DNA from: an uncultured Lachnospiraceae bacterium
GTDB lineage: Bacteria > Bacillota > Clostridia > Lachnospirales > Lachnospiraceae
DNA: 45,204 nt
Assembly: GCA_934330725.1 (NCBI GenBank)
Contig: CAKRGM010000019.1
Coordinates: 1-45,204, forward strand
Direction: 5' to 3'
The translations under genes were made by a program, and so were the position numbers. Below the pieces are notes generated by a model. It saw only the letters and a list, made by a program, of their open reading frames with translations. It had not been told where the DNA came from and did not search any database. Positions 9,039 through 17,876 of this stretch are shown piece by piece. Each line of letters begins with the position of its first letter. The first letter of the stretch is position 1.

Positions 9039-10385
9039 TTAGAAGATACCCTGTGCTAACATTGCATCGGCAACTTTAAGGAAACCTGCAATATTTGCTC
9101 CGGCAATGAGATTTCCATCCATATTGTATTTTTTAGCTGCTTCATCAATATTATGGAAGATATTCTTCATAATGTTTTTGAGCTTTTCATCGACTTCATC
9201 GGCACTCCATGAAAGCTTCATGGCATTCTGGCTCATTTCAAGTGCTGAAACAGCAACACCACCTGCATTTACAGCTTTTGAAGGAGCAATTATAAATCCT
9301 GCTTTGCTAAGAATTTCTACAGCCTCTGCTTTAGTAGGCATATTTGCTACTTCAATCAATATCTTAGAAGTACATTCTTCTATCATTCTCTTTGCATCTT
9401 CAGCATCAATTTCATTTTGTGTGGCACATGGCATATAAACATCAGCCTTAACTCTGCCCCATGGCTTTTCATTTTTATGAAATTCCACTTTGAATTTATC
9501 GGAATAGTCTTCGCATCTGTCACGAAGAGATGAACGCATTTCAACGAGATAATCAATCTTTTCACCTGTGATTCCATCCGGATCGTAAATATATCCGTCC
9601 GGACCTGAAATTGAAACAACTTTTGCACCTAATTCATCAAGTTTTTTAGAAACTCCCCATGAAACGTTACCAAAACCTGAAAGTGCAAATGTTGTACCGG
9701 CAATTGATTTTCCAAGTGATTTATAAAGTTCCTCAACAAAATAAACTGCACCATAGCCTGTTGCTTCATTTCTTATAAGACTTCCGCCATAGCTTAAGCC
9801 CTTGCCTGAAAGTGCACCATTGTTATAGCTTCCAACGATTCTTTTATACTGTCCAAACATATATCCTATTTCTTTTGAACCACATCCGATATCTCCGGCA
9901 GGACAGTCAGTATTTGGTCCGATATATTTATAAAGCTCTGTCATAAATGACTGGCAGAAACGCATTATTTCACCATCAGATTTGCCCTTTGGATTGAAAT
10001 CACTGCCGCCTTTACCACCACCAATTGGAAGACCTGTAAGTGAATTTTTAAATGTCTGTTCAAATCCAAGGAATTTAATTATACTCTGATTAACTGTAGG
10101 ATGAAGTCTTAAGCCTCCTTTATATGGTCCGATAGCACTGTTGAACTGAGCTCTGTACCCACGATTTACCTGAACTTTTCCATTATCATCAACCCATGGA
10201 ACTCTGAATGAAACAATACGTTCAGGTTCACAAATCCGCTCAAGTATTGCTGCTTTTTCATATTTGTCATCAGCTTCTATTACCGGGCGTAATGATTCAA
10301 GAACTTCTGTAACTGCCTGGATAAATTCTGGTTCATTTGCATTTTTCTCACTGACTGCTTTAATTACTTCATCTACGTATGACAT
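9039..10385 (-). CDS. gdhA: Glutamate dehydrogenase (NADP-type)
   Basis: It interconverts 2-oxoglutarate plus ammonia and glutamate in the cytoplasm. The 448 residues match the hexameric bacterial class. The substrate motif GGGKGGSDFNPKG carries the conserved lysine K125, CPAGDIG gives the catalytic aspartate D165, and a Rossmann domain follows (ALSGFGNVSWG). GGAGG precedes the ATG by seven bases. It has its own promoter with a 14-bp palindrome at the start site (10538-10586). The giant HD/NadD-like gene follows on the same strand after 133 bases without a clear terminator, so some read-through is likely. Confidence 0.95.
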   Translation of the reverse strand: MSYVDEVIKAVSEKNANEPEFIQAVTEVLESLRPVIEADDKYEKAAILERICEPERIVSFRVPWVDDNGKVQVNRGYRAQFNSAIGPYKGGLRLHPTVNQSIIKFLGFEQTFKNSLTGLPIGGGKGGSDFNPKGKSDGEIMRFCQSFMTELYKYIGPNTDCPAGDIGCGSKEIGYMFGQYKRIVGSYNNGALSGKGLSYGGSLIRNEATGYGAVYFVEELYKSLGKSIAGTTFALSGFGNVSWGVSKKLDELGAKVVSISGPDGYIYDPDGITGEKIDYLVEMRSSLRDRCEDYSDKFKVEFHKNEKPWGRVKADVYMPCATQNEIDAEDAKRMIEECTSKILIEVANMPTKAEAVEILSKAGFIIAPSKAVNAGGVAVSALEMSQNAMKLSWSADEVDEKLKNIMKNIFHNIDEAAKKYNMDGNLIAGANIAGFLKVADAMLAQGIF

Positions 10386-10537
10386 TTTTGTACCTCCGAA
10401 ATCAATAAAAATTTGAAATATAATATTTTTAAAATATAATATTGTGAATTTAAATTATTAATCGTCAGTCTTGCATTATTTCATTTTTTAAAATTGAAAA
10501 CTGAATTATAAATTAAATTCTGTGCCTATTCTTAACT

Positions 10538-10586
10538 TGTTTTCGAAAACATTGGGTATCATAGTAGCTTATGAAAAATAAGTCAA
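10538..10586 (-). promoter_or_regulatory. gdhA promoter with palindromic operator candidate
   Basis: On the minus strand, TTGACT (10581-10586) and TATGAT (10558-10563) are 17 bp apart. The perfect 14-bp palindrome TGTTTTCGAAAACA (10538-10551) begins at the expected start of transcription, so a bound repressor would block it. The regulator is unknown. Confidence 0.7.
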
Positions 10587-10599
10587 TCACCTTTTGGAC

Positions 10600-10877
10600 T
10601 TTTAGTTTATTATTTTTATTTTCATACTTTTCAGTTAAAAAAATTAAGCAATTTTAAATAGCAATTAATAAATTTATTGCATTTATATTCATACATTGAG
10701 CTTTGCTGCCGGCATGGTTAATTATCTAAAATTGCTTAATCGCGTTTAATTCTATTGCTTTTTGTTGTATTTAATCTCATTTTATTGCAGTATTGTATAT
10801 AATTTCATTTTGTTTTGGCTTTTTATTGTGTTTTATTTTATCTATCTTTATTTCTTTTAAATTCTTTTAATTTCTTT
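10600..10877. other. AT-rich intergenic region, no gene seen
   Basis: This stretch lies between the gdhA promoter and the end of the tyrosine recombinase gene. It is rich in T runs on the plus strand, and I see no convincing hairpin, promoter or open frame. It marks the left edge of the replication module. Confidence 0.5.
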
Positions 10878-11957
10878 TCATTTTTCTTTATTTTTCATTA
10901 TTGTATTTTGTTTTATTGATATTATACTATAATCACAGGCTGTGAGTTCGCTGGAAGAACTTACTACATTTTTGTAGCGTGACATCCATTTTGTTGTTAT
11001 ACCGCAATACCCGGCAACATCATCATCAGATGCACCACCTTTTAGCATATATTTAAATGCAGCATGACGCATTGCCTGCAAAGTAAATTTATCTGATATT
11101 ACATTTTCTTTAATACCCTCATCTATGTATTTATTTAAAAGTCTCTCAGCATCACGGATCTTCATTCTATTTTTCCTTCTGTTAAGAAAAATTGGCCCGC
11201 TTATGATTTTGTGGGTATCTATATATGAGTTTATAAGTGAACTGATGTCATCGGGAAGTTTTATTATTCGCGAGAGCTTCCCTTTACAGGGAAAAGAAAG
11301 GCAAAAATTATCATTTGTATCTATAGCAATAAATTCAACATCGAGTTTACATACTTCACTTGTTTTTAATCCGCATTTGATAACCAGACTGAATAACAGG
11401 AATGCTTTATCATCGTTATTCACGCTGGCTCTGGTGAGTATGTAGTTCAAGGCCTTTTCATCAGGAAGGTTTTCTTCCTTAAGCGTTTTGTCTGCGTCTG
11501 GATGATTGATTTCCTTAAAATGGTTAATATAGCTGTGACCATCCTTTTCTTTTCTGAATCTGATATATTCACTCACCGTCCTTAATACTGAAAAACGCAT
11601 GACGGCAGTATTATACGATAAACGATTGTTTTTAAGACGGTCCTCTATATAATTATAATATTTTTCCACAGCAGTATAATTTGTGTTTAGTAAATCAGTT
11701 TGTGTTATTTTTGAAAAATCCAATAAAACCCTGAAATATTCATTTTGTGTTCTTTTTGATAAATTTGAAGAATAGAAGTTCCAGTACATATTCATAAATT
11801 CATCGCTTAAATTATTATTTGAGTTATTATCTGTATTATTGTTAATGTTATTATTAATATTCTTGTTATTATTGATGACCTTGCTATTCTTGCTATTACT
11901 ATTGCTATTATTATTGTAATTAGTTTTAACGTTTATATCTGTTTTGTTTTTTTTCAT
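10878..11957 (-). CDS. Atypical tyrosine recombinase with Asn-rich N-terminus
   Basis: The fold is that of phage-integrase/Xer-type recombinases. A SAM-like core-binding domain spans about 52-140 and a catalytic domain about 160-335. Several catalytic positions are changed: the first Arg (usual GLR) is K198 in CGLKTSEV, and the His of HxLRH is Q294 in QAMRH, though R297-H298 remain. The LGH box is replaced by GYCG, while the nucleophile Y328 is kept. Residues 13-49 are an extraordinary low-complexity tract with 22 asparagines. The gene is divergent from rep, so it belongs to the replicon and may resolve dimers, or may only bind DNA. The start has AAAGGA nine bases upstream. Confidence 0.75.
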   Translation of the reverse strand: MKKNKTDINVKTNYNNNSNSNSKNSKVINNNKNINNNINNNTDNNSNNNLSDEFMNMYWNFYSSNLSKRTQNEYFRVLLDFSKITQTDLLNTNYTAVEKYYNYIEDRLKNNRLSYNTAVMRFSVLRTVSEYIRFRKEKDGHSYINHFKEINHPDADKTLKEENLPDEKALNYILTRASVNNDDKAFLLFSLVIKCGLKTSEVCKLDVEFIAIDTNDNFCLSFPCKGKLSRIIKLPDDISSLINSYIDTHKIISGPIFLNRRKNRMKIRDAERLLNKYIDEGIKENVISDKFTLQAMRHAAFKYMLKGGASDDDVAGYCGITTKWMSRYKNVVSSSSELTACDYSIISIKQNTIMKNKEK

Positions 11958-12385
11958 GATTGGATGTCCTTTTTTGTTTGAGTTATTTTTTTTCTGTTTA
12001 TTAAATCTCTTTATCTGTTATCCGGTTATATGCTTTTAATAGCTTTTTTAGCTGCTATCTACACTTTCCCATACTCTCTTTTTACTATTTTGGCTATTAA
12101 TTAGTTTTTTGTTATTCGGATAAAAATGGTCTAAATTTTAAATATATTAATATTGCTAACATATATTCATTTTAACATTAAAGACCACATATGTCTATAT
12201 GTTAACCAAAACCCACACTCCCCTCCACACTTCAAAAACGGAAGCAAAAGTAATTAAAAAAGGCTTCCAAAGCGGCGATTCACATTTGCATTTATTCTAT
12301 AAATTATTTATAATTAATGTAGACAATATATTTCAGATTTAATTCTGCAAAATAGAATCTAATATTTTTTTGAAAGGAAATTACC
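11958..12385. other. Divergent control region between recombinase and rep
   Basis: This AT-rich region contains an inverted repeat (AACATATA near 12159 and TATATGTT near 12212) and a small GGAAGC/GCTTCC hairpin (about 12240-12270). It also holds two iteron-like TGTAGA motifs: ATCTACAC near 12055 and ATGTAGACA at 12317-12325, the latter in the rep promoter. No gene is seen. Confidence 0.55.
12286..12325 (+). promoter_or_regulatory. rep promoter overlapping an iteron-like site
   Basis: TTGCAT (12286-12291) and TATAAT (12309-12314) are 17 bp apart. ATGTAGACA (12317-12325), the core of the iterons found after rep, lies at the expected start of transcription. Autoregulation by the Rep protein is inferred. 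Confidence 0.65.
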
Positions 12386-13801
12386 ATGGAACAATACTCC
12401 AGACGATTTATAGAAGAACTGGCTAAACATATCGACTCTAATATCGCTGATTTTTTTACTAAGAAACATGATCTATTTAAATTCCCATGCTCTACTATGG
12501 CCGAACTTATAGACGAAACACTGATGGATTATCTTGATGGAAAAACCAGCCGTGAAGATTTAATACCTATTATAAATAAAATAAAAAAATCGCGTTTACA
12601 AAAAAGGGCGCGCTGGTATAAATCATACATAAATGATATTAATTCAATCAGCATTGATGATCCAAAACACCCTTTATCAAACATAATCAACATGGCAAAA
12701 TCCATTCCTGTTGAACAGTATTCACTTATGTTTGGTGATAAAACACTGGACGAAATAATTGAAGATTTTAAGCATAAAGCAACTGACTGGAAAAATGATT
12801 CAAACAGCCTGCTGATTTCATTTCCTGGCATATCATCATTTACTAATAAGTCAATTTTTAATTCCTTAAAAAATGATGTAATTATTAGTTCCTGGAAATA
12901 TATAGAAACTGAATTAGCCGGTAATATAGATTCTTATCTTCGAATGTTTCCAGAGGAGCTGCTTGAAAAACCACTCTTCAGCCCCACCTCTTTTACATTA
13001 ATGATGGAGACTGCATCAAATAATCTTTTAAAAGAGATAATTACAGATGATGAAGGTGAAGAATTACTTGAAGTTACAGTAAATAATGGAAAACTTACTC
13101 CTCCAAAGTCAATGGATACAAATGACTTAAAACTTATAAATGCTTTTATTTCTAATATTAATATGCAGGAATTTCCAAGAGAAAAATCAGTTATTGTCGA
13201 CTTGAATACTCTTGGAAAAGAAGTTGTTGATTATCATGTTGGAAAAAATGTATTAAATAAAATATCAAATTCATGCAGAAAACTGGTCGAATACAATTTT
13301 TCATTTGAAGAAGAAGGCAGTAAAATGTACTTCAACTTATTTGACAACATAGCCATAAAAGAAGATGCTGAGCGTCCATATGCAATTGCACAATTCGGTG
13401 AAATATTAAGTAATGCAATAATACAGAAAAAACTCATTTCTATTACTTCTGCCTCATACGATGTTTTGCAGAACAATCTTTCACGAATAATATGCTATGC
13501 AATGAAACGTGAACAAATTGCTAATCAGGAAACCAAATCTGGAGAATATAGTTATACATATTTTCAAAAAATAGTACGTTTTAAATTAAAAAATAAAAAA
13601 AAGAATCTTCAGCTGATTCAGGAAAGTCTTCAGGAGTTTGTGGATAATAAAATTGCAATTGAAAAATTCGAACTGAAAAACGGAGTTTTTATAATTCAAT
13701 TTCTTCCGCTATCCTCAGCAGAAATTGAAGATCTTAACTTCGATAACACAAAACATATAGATGTCGCTTATAATGAAAGGTCAAATAAAACAAATAATTA
13801 A
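12386..13801 (+). CDS. Probable plasmid replication initiator (Rep)
   Basis: This 471-residue cytoplasmic protein is probably a DNA-binding initiator. From about residue 240 the pattern resembles tandem winged-helix Rep_3/RepA-type initiators: a helical start, a conserved-looking FNLFDNIAI segment, a long helical stretch, then FQKIVRFKLKNKKKNLQLIQESLQEF and a final beta hairpin (FELKNGVFIIQFLPL). The N-terminal 230 residues are helical and unknown to me. The main support is position: it precedes the iteron array, carries an iteron core in its own promoter, and sits beside recombinase and parAB genes. AAAGGAAA lies before ATG. Family assignment is by pattern only, so function is likely rather than certain. 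Confidence 0.65.
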   Translation: MEQYSRRFIEELAKHIDSNIADFFTKKHDLFKFPCSTMAELIDETLMDYLDGKTSREDLIPIINKIKKSRLQKRARWYKSYINDINSISIDDPKHPLSNIINMAKSIPVEQYSLMFGDKTLDEIIEDFKHKATDWKNDSNSLLISFPGISSFTNKSIFNSLKNDVIISSWKYIETELAGNIDSYLRMFPEELLEKPLFSPTSFTLMMETASNNLLKEIITDDEGEELLEVTVNNGKLTPPKSMDTNDLKLINAFISNINMQEFPREKSVIVDLNTLGKEVVDYHVGKNVLNKISNSCRKLVEYNFSFEEEGSKMYFNLFDNIAIKEDAERPYAIAQFGEILSNAIIQKKLISITSASYDVLQNNLSRIICYAMKREQIANQETKSGEYSYTYFQKIVRFKLKNKKKNLQLIQESLQEFVDNKIAIEKFELKNGVFIIQFLPLSSAEIEDLNFDNTKHIDVAYNERSNKTNN

Positions 13802-14098
13802 CGCAACTTAAAAAACTAACCGGATCTATAACCCTTAATGATTTTTCATATACGATATATTAGCATTATTTCTAATAAATCTACATTATACACTGTGAAG
13901 TACTCTATACTTAGTTTTTAACACAGCTTTTATTTCAAAGGCTGTGTTTTTGTTTTTCACTGATATAAAGCATATTCTTATATTATGTCGTTTTATTATT
14001 ATTTTTACATGTCGTTATTTATAATTATTATGGTTATACTGAACTTCAACATTATTTTTAATGCTTTAACACCTAATTGAATGATATTATAGCACAAT
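13802..14098. other. Spacer between rep and the iterons
   Basis: This region is AT-rich. A hairpin-like repeat, ACACAGC (13920-13926) with GCTGTGT (13942-13948), is followed by TTTTTGTTTTTC and could be the rep terminator. The remainder is an A+T-rich run leading into the iterons, as expected for a DNA unwinding element. No gene is seen. Confidence 0.5.
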
Positions 14099-14557
14099 AA
14101 TGTAGACATTTTTAGAGTAAAAAAATTCATTTTATATTTTTTAGCATTCTAAATGTAGATGAAAACGGAGTATATTTTTTAAATGTAGATATTTTTGGAG
14201 TAAAACATGTCTTTTTTTATTATTTTTAGGGTCATTTTATAGGTAAATTTATGTATTTTTGCATTATAAATGCCCTTTCTCTACATTTTTAACTTAAATT
14301 ACTGGCTTCTAATGTCTACATTTTGGCTTAAATAGTGACTTTGTACATTATAGTCTGTTTTATATATTTTTTTAATACAATATGTAGATAAAATAAGCGT
14401 AAAATATACAAAATGCTATATTTATATCTACGAAAAAAATTTTAAAAAAATTGTGTAGACATATACAGAGTAAAATTTTGATTTTTTCAAAAAATGTAGA
14501 CATATAATTCAAAAAAAAAGCTGTTTTTGCAATTTTGTAGTCATTTTATTAGTAAAA
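14099..14557 (+). repeat. Iteron array, putative replication origin
   Basis: About eight 24-bp units share a TGTAGA(C/T)AT core and, at fixed distance, GAGTAAAA or GTAAAA. Direct copies start near 14099, 14151, 14181, 14381, 14452, 14493 and 14534, with a degenerate one near 14226. Inverted cores are at 14280-14286, 14314-14322 and 14424-14432. Units are clustered but not strictly tandem. The same core occurs in the rep promoter. Known iteron plasmids bind Rep to such arrays; that role here is inferred. Confidence 0.75.
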
Positions 14558-14562
14558 ACAGC
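14520..14562 (+). repeat. Inverted repeat at the right end of the iterons
   Basis: GCTGTTTTT (14520-14528) and AAAAACAGC (14554-14562) form a 9-bp stem enclosing the last iteron. It lies directly before the ribosome site of the Cys-rich gene and could be an attenuator or an origin element. Confidence 0.5.
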
Positions 14563-14619
14563 GATTTGATTTTCAGGCATTTTTGCTGTTTAATAAATGC
14601 TTGAAAGGTGGTGAAATGT

Positions 14620-15804
14620 ATGGATAATTTTTCAAATATTGGTAAAGCAGTCATTATTCAGGCTCTTGGACTTCAGAAAAATTACATTGAAGTAAAAGAA
14701 TCTTCTGTTGAAGAACTTGATTTTAATAATAATTCATGTAAAGAATGCAAATGTCATGCTTTACTTAATGCCTTTGACTCCGATTCTGAAACTTATAAAA
14801 ATACTTTAGAATTATGTCAAAATTGTCCTAACAGATCATACACTACAAAAACTGTCTACAAAAAAATATATCATAACGAAAAAAACCGCTATGGATATAA
14901 ACCACGATTAAAGAGTAATTCAATAAAATTATTTCTTCTTTTTCACTTCTATCATCCTGACAGATTTGGAATTATAAGGAATATCGATATGAGAATACTT
15001 TCCAGACAGCTTAACTGTGATATAAAAACTATTCAGAATAATTTAAATATACTGTCCAGGTATTCATATATATCTTTTTCTAAAACAGCTGCATATACAT
15101 TTAACCTATGTCTCAATGATTACCAGAATTATTACCTTCCGGCAAATAAAGGTGGCAGAGGTTTCTTTGTGTTGTCCAAAGAACTTTTAAATGAGTTATT
15201 AAACATTAATAATCTTCTTTCCTTAAGAATCTTTTTAAGAGAACTCATTGAAATTGATAATCTTAATGCAAAAGGACCTTTTACAGCTGTATCAAAAACA
15301 TATAAAGAATTAAAATTATCTTTACCTGACTATTGTAAGCCTTGTATTATTAGAAAATCAATGGACTCGAAAAATAAAATTTTTGATATTTCTTTTAAAG
15401 ATAATGTTATACGATTTGAAATAAATGACATGTATAATGCAAGAAAACAAAAAAGTGACTGTTACGATTATCATATTAATCAGCTTAATAAATTTATCAC
15501 TGATTTTAACCAGACAGCAACTTATATAAATACTACTACTACTGCTCCATCAAAGTACATTCAGTTTTTTGACGATACTAAATTACGTAAGTCTGAATAT
15601 GATCATTACAAATTATTGATTCTTAAGGATTTTGAAATTGAAGATCTGGCACAGCTTGCAGTTCAGTATTCATACGATCTTGTTTTAAATGCTTTTAGCG
15701 AAGTATATAAAAATTACATTTTATTTAATAAAAAAGTCCTTAACCTTGGAGGTTTAATTCGAACTATAATTACTTCTCAGTATATAAATTTTGAGGCTGC
15801 CTGA
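14620..15804 (+). CDS. Cys-rich putative DNA-binding replicon protein
   Basis: I do not recognise this 394-residue protein by name. A possible zinc-binding cluster C40-x2-C43-x-C45 ... C66-x2-C69 lies near the N-terminus. Then comes a region (about 100-160) that reads like a winged helix, with IRNIDMRILSRQLNCDIKTIQNNLNILSRY as helix-turn-helix. The C-terminal part is helical (LRKSEYDHYKLLILKDFEIEDLAQLAVQY). I start at ATG 14620, because GAAAGGTGG at 14603-14611 fits it better than the two upstream GTG codons. Its place between the iterons and the partition genes suggests a role in replication or copy control, possibly as second initiator or helicase loader. That is inference from position. 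Confidence 0.6.
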   Translation: MDNFSNIGKAVIIQALGLQKNYIEVKESSVEELDFNNNSCKECKCHALLNAFDSDSETYKNTLELCQNCPNRSYTTKTVYKKIYHNEKNRYGYKPRLKSNSIKLFLLFHFYHPDRFGIIRNIDMRILSRQLNCDIKTIQNNLNILSRYSYISFSKTAAYTFNLCLNDYQNYYLPANKGGRGFFVLSKELLNELLNINNLLSLRIFLRELIEIDNLNAKGPFTAVSKTYKELKLSLPDYCKPCIIRKSMDSKNKIFDISFKDNVIRFEINDMYNARKQKSDCYDYHINQLNKFITDFNQTATYINTTTTAPSKYIQFFDDTKLRKSEYDHYKLLILKDFEIEDLAQLAVQYSYDLVLNAFSEVYKNYILFNKKVLNLGGLIRTIITSQYINFEAA

Positions 15805-16567
15805 ATGACAGTCTTATTTGTGTGCTTTTTTTTATAACTTTGCTACCTTTTCTATTCTAATTCAGAAAAATTCCGTTAGACTTTTCTTTTTTACATTTTA
15901 TTTTCTGTTTATCAATATACTTTTACAATTTAATATATATTATATACTTATTTTGAAGTATATTACAGCTTAAATTTATCTTGTATACATTTTGATTTTT
16001 ATTAACATTTGGAAACTTTTCGACCAAAGCTGTAAAGAAATCTTCCGTTAAAATAAAAAAAAATACAAAAAAATGATTTTTTATACTTTTTATGGAATTT
16101 TATAAACATCATTCATAAAAAAATAAATTATATTTATAAAATTTACCACATGAATATCGAAAGAAACTTACATACAAAAATGCTCAGATTCCGCATAAAT
16201 TCTGGCTTTCTTCATATTTGATTTATCAATATATGTTTTTTTAATATGTATTGTATATATACGTTTTCAATTTTATATATCTTTATTAAAGATCTCTATA
16301 TCTTATATTTATGTGTAGATATATATATTTAAATGTATATGTACCTGTATTTACGTTTATACATTTATACTTATATAAATATATTATTCTTAATATATTT
16401 ATGACTTTGTATATATGGAAGATATTTATATTTTATTACAGTATTTTATAAATAATTTAGGGAAGGGACTTATTTTTCTTCTTAGCAAAATAAAAATTCA
16501 TTCAGTATTACTGCTTTAGTTGATCTTTTATGCACTGTACTAGATTAATAAAAATTAAGGAAATGAA
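15805..16567. other. AT-rich intergenic region of the replicon
   Basis: About 760 bases hold no convincing gene. The stretch around 16220-16400 is made of TATA/TTAT runs and includes one iteron-like TGTAGATATAT near 16314. A weak promoter-like pair (TTGATC near 16520, GATTAA near 16543) faces the hairpin at 16568. It may hold an untranslated regulator, but I cannot show one. Confidence 0.45.
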
Positions 16568-16609
16568 AGTCCTGGTTATAATTGTATATCAGGTATTATA
16601 ACCAGGACT
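16568..16609. terminator. Bidirectional terminator after parB
   Basis: A perfect 15-bp stem (16568-16582 with 16595-16609; AGTCCTGGTTATAAT and its complement) has a 12-base loop. T-rich tails follow on both strands (TTATAGTTTTTT on plus, TTTCATTTCCTT on minus). It ends the leftward parA-parB operon. Confidence 0.8.
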
Positions 16610-16674
16610 TTATAGTTTTTTAGATTTAACAGAAATATACCTTTTAGCAGATTAGGCAGGTTACAATAGAGGGG

Positions 16675-17874
16675 TTATAAATTATTATAAAAATCATTTA
16701 AACGTGTTTTTAAGATTTCAAGTCGTACTTTCAAATCAGCATCGTTTTTTATAACTGCTTTATTATTTTTTATGATATCAAAGTTATTTTCAAATAATGT
16801 TAATGCCTGTTCTGTTTTTGCAATTGACGAAATTCTTTTTAATTCACTATCTGATATATCAGTTCTTCGCTGTTCTTTTTCTTTTTGCTGTTGTTTTATT
16901 TTTTCTATGCTTGTTTCAAGTTTAGCCTTCTCTTTTTCGGCTTTATTTTTAGCTTCTGTTATGTATTTGATTTCATCTTCTAATTCTTCTCTTGATTTTA
17001 TATTTGGCGAAGGATTTTTTTCAAGTTGAGTAATGCGCTTTTCAAGAGCTGCTAATGTTTTATTTTTTTCTTCAATCTGTTGAGAGGCAATATCAAGCTG
17101 TTCTTTGTATAATTTTGCTTCAGACGCTCTTTTTTCTGATAATTCTTTTATTGATTTATATTCTGCTGATTCAATATTCCCTTTATTTTTTAAAATTGTA
17201 AGAATACTTTTCTGTGCATCCTCATCAAGTCTTCCAAATTTATCAGCCTGATTGAGGTCTATTCCATTTTCATTAAGTAACTGACTTAATTCTGGTATAA
17301 GTTTTTCAGCCGTTGTATATTTTCTGGCCTGTCTTTCAGAGATATTTAACTGTTTTGCAATTTCGGCATTTATATTTTTAATTTCACCTTTAAGTTTCTT
17401 TGTTTCATAAAGCTCTTTTAAACGGCTGACTTCCCATCTTTTTACTTCCATTGAGGTTTCTCTAACATCATGGTTTGCACTTATAAGCATAATTTCTTCA
17501 TCAATTTCGGTAATATCAGACTTTTCTACTTTACATGGAATTCCAGCAGGAAATAAATTATTATAATCTTTTTCGGACATTTTGCATATTGCATGAAACC
17601 TTCTTTCGCCTGAAACCAGTCTGTAATTATCGTTATCACTGTCATATAAAACTGACAGGTTGTGTCGTAAACCATTTATCAGGATGCTTTCCATAAGTGA
17701 TTCAATGCCGTCTTGTGAATATTTTTCATTTTTGGGATTTGAAATTATTTTTTCTTTAGGAATATATTGAAAATTATATTGCGTTTTTGCCTGTATTTCT
17801 TTCAACTTTGTACCGCCGGCGTTATCAAGTATTCCAGTTTTAGTTATGCCTGCTCCAAATGTTTTTTTTGCCAT
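16675..17874 (-). CDS. parB: ParB/Spo0J-family partition protein
   Basis: It binds centromere sites and, with ParA, segregates the replicon. The ParB N-terminal domain has the GERRFHA box at 89-95, matching the CTP-binding GERRxRA motif with H for R. A helix-turn-helix (about 165-190, AEIAKQLNISERQARKYTTAEKL) follows. A long coiled coil runs from about 235 to 350 before a short C-terminal domain. At 399 residues it is longer than Spo0J (about 280) because of the coiled coil. It starts two bases after the parA stop, with AAAGGAG inside the end of parA, so the pair is translationally coupled. The likely sites are the TGAACT(G/C)AGTTCA palindromes upstream of parA. Confidence 0.88.
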   Translation of the reverse strand: MAKKTFGAGITKTGILDNAGGTKLKEIQAKTQYNFQYIPKEKIISNPKNEKYSQDGIESLMESILINGLRHNLSVLYDSDNDNYRLVSGERRFHAICKMSEKDYNNLFPAGIPCKVEKSDITEIDEEIMLISANHDVRETSMEVKRWEVSRLKELYETKKLKGEIKNINAEIAKQLNISERQARKYTTAEKLIPELSQLLNENGIDLNQADKFGRLDEDAQKSILTILKNKGNIESAEYKSIKELSEKRASEAKLYKEQLDIASQQIEEKNKTLAALEKRITQLEKNPSPNIKSREELEDEIKYITEAKNKAEKEKAKLETSIEKIKQQQKEKEQRRTDISDSELKRISSIAKTEQALTLFENNFDIIKNNKAVIKNDADLKVRLEILKTRLNDFYNNL

Positions 17875-17876
17875 TA

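Noticed and set aside
10538..10551. CcpA cre or CodY box at gdhA
   Set aside because: The dyad lacks the cre AA/GC pattern and is one base short of the CodY box, so no regulator is named.
14099..14557. CRISPR-like reading of the repeated TGTAGAYAT units
   Set aside because: Units vary, occur in both orientations and have uneven spacing; they fit iterons.
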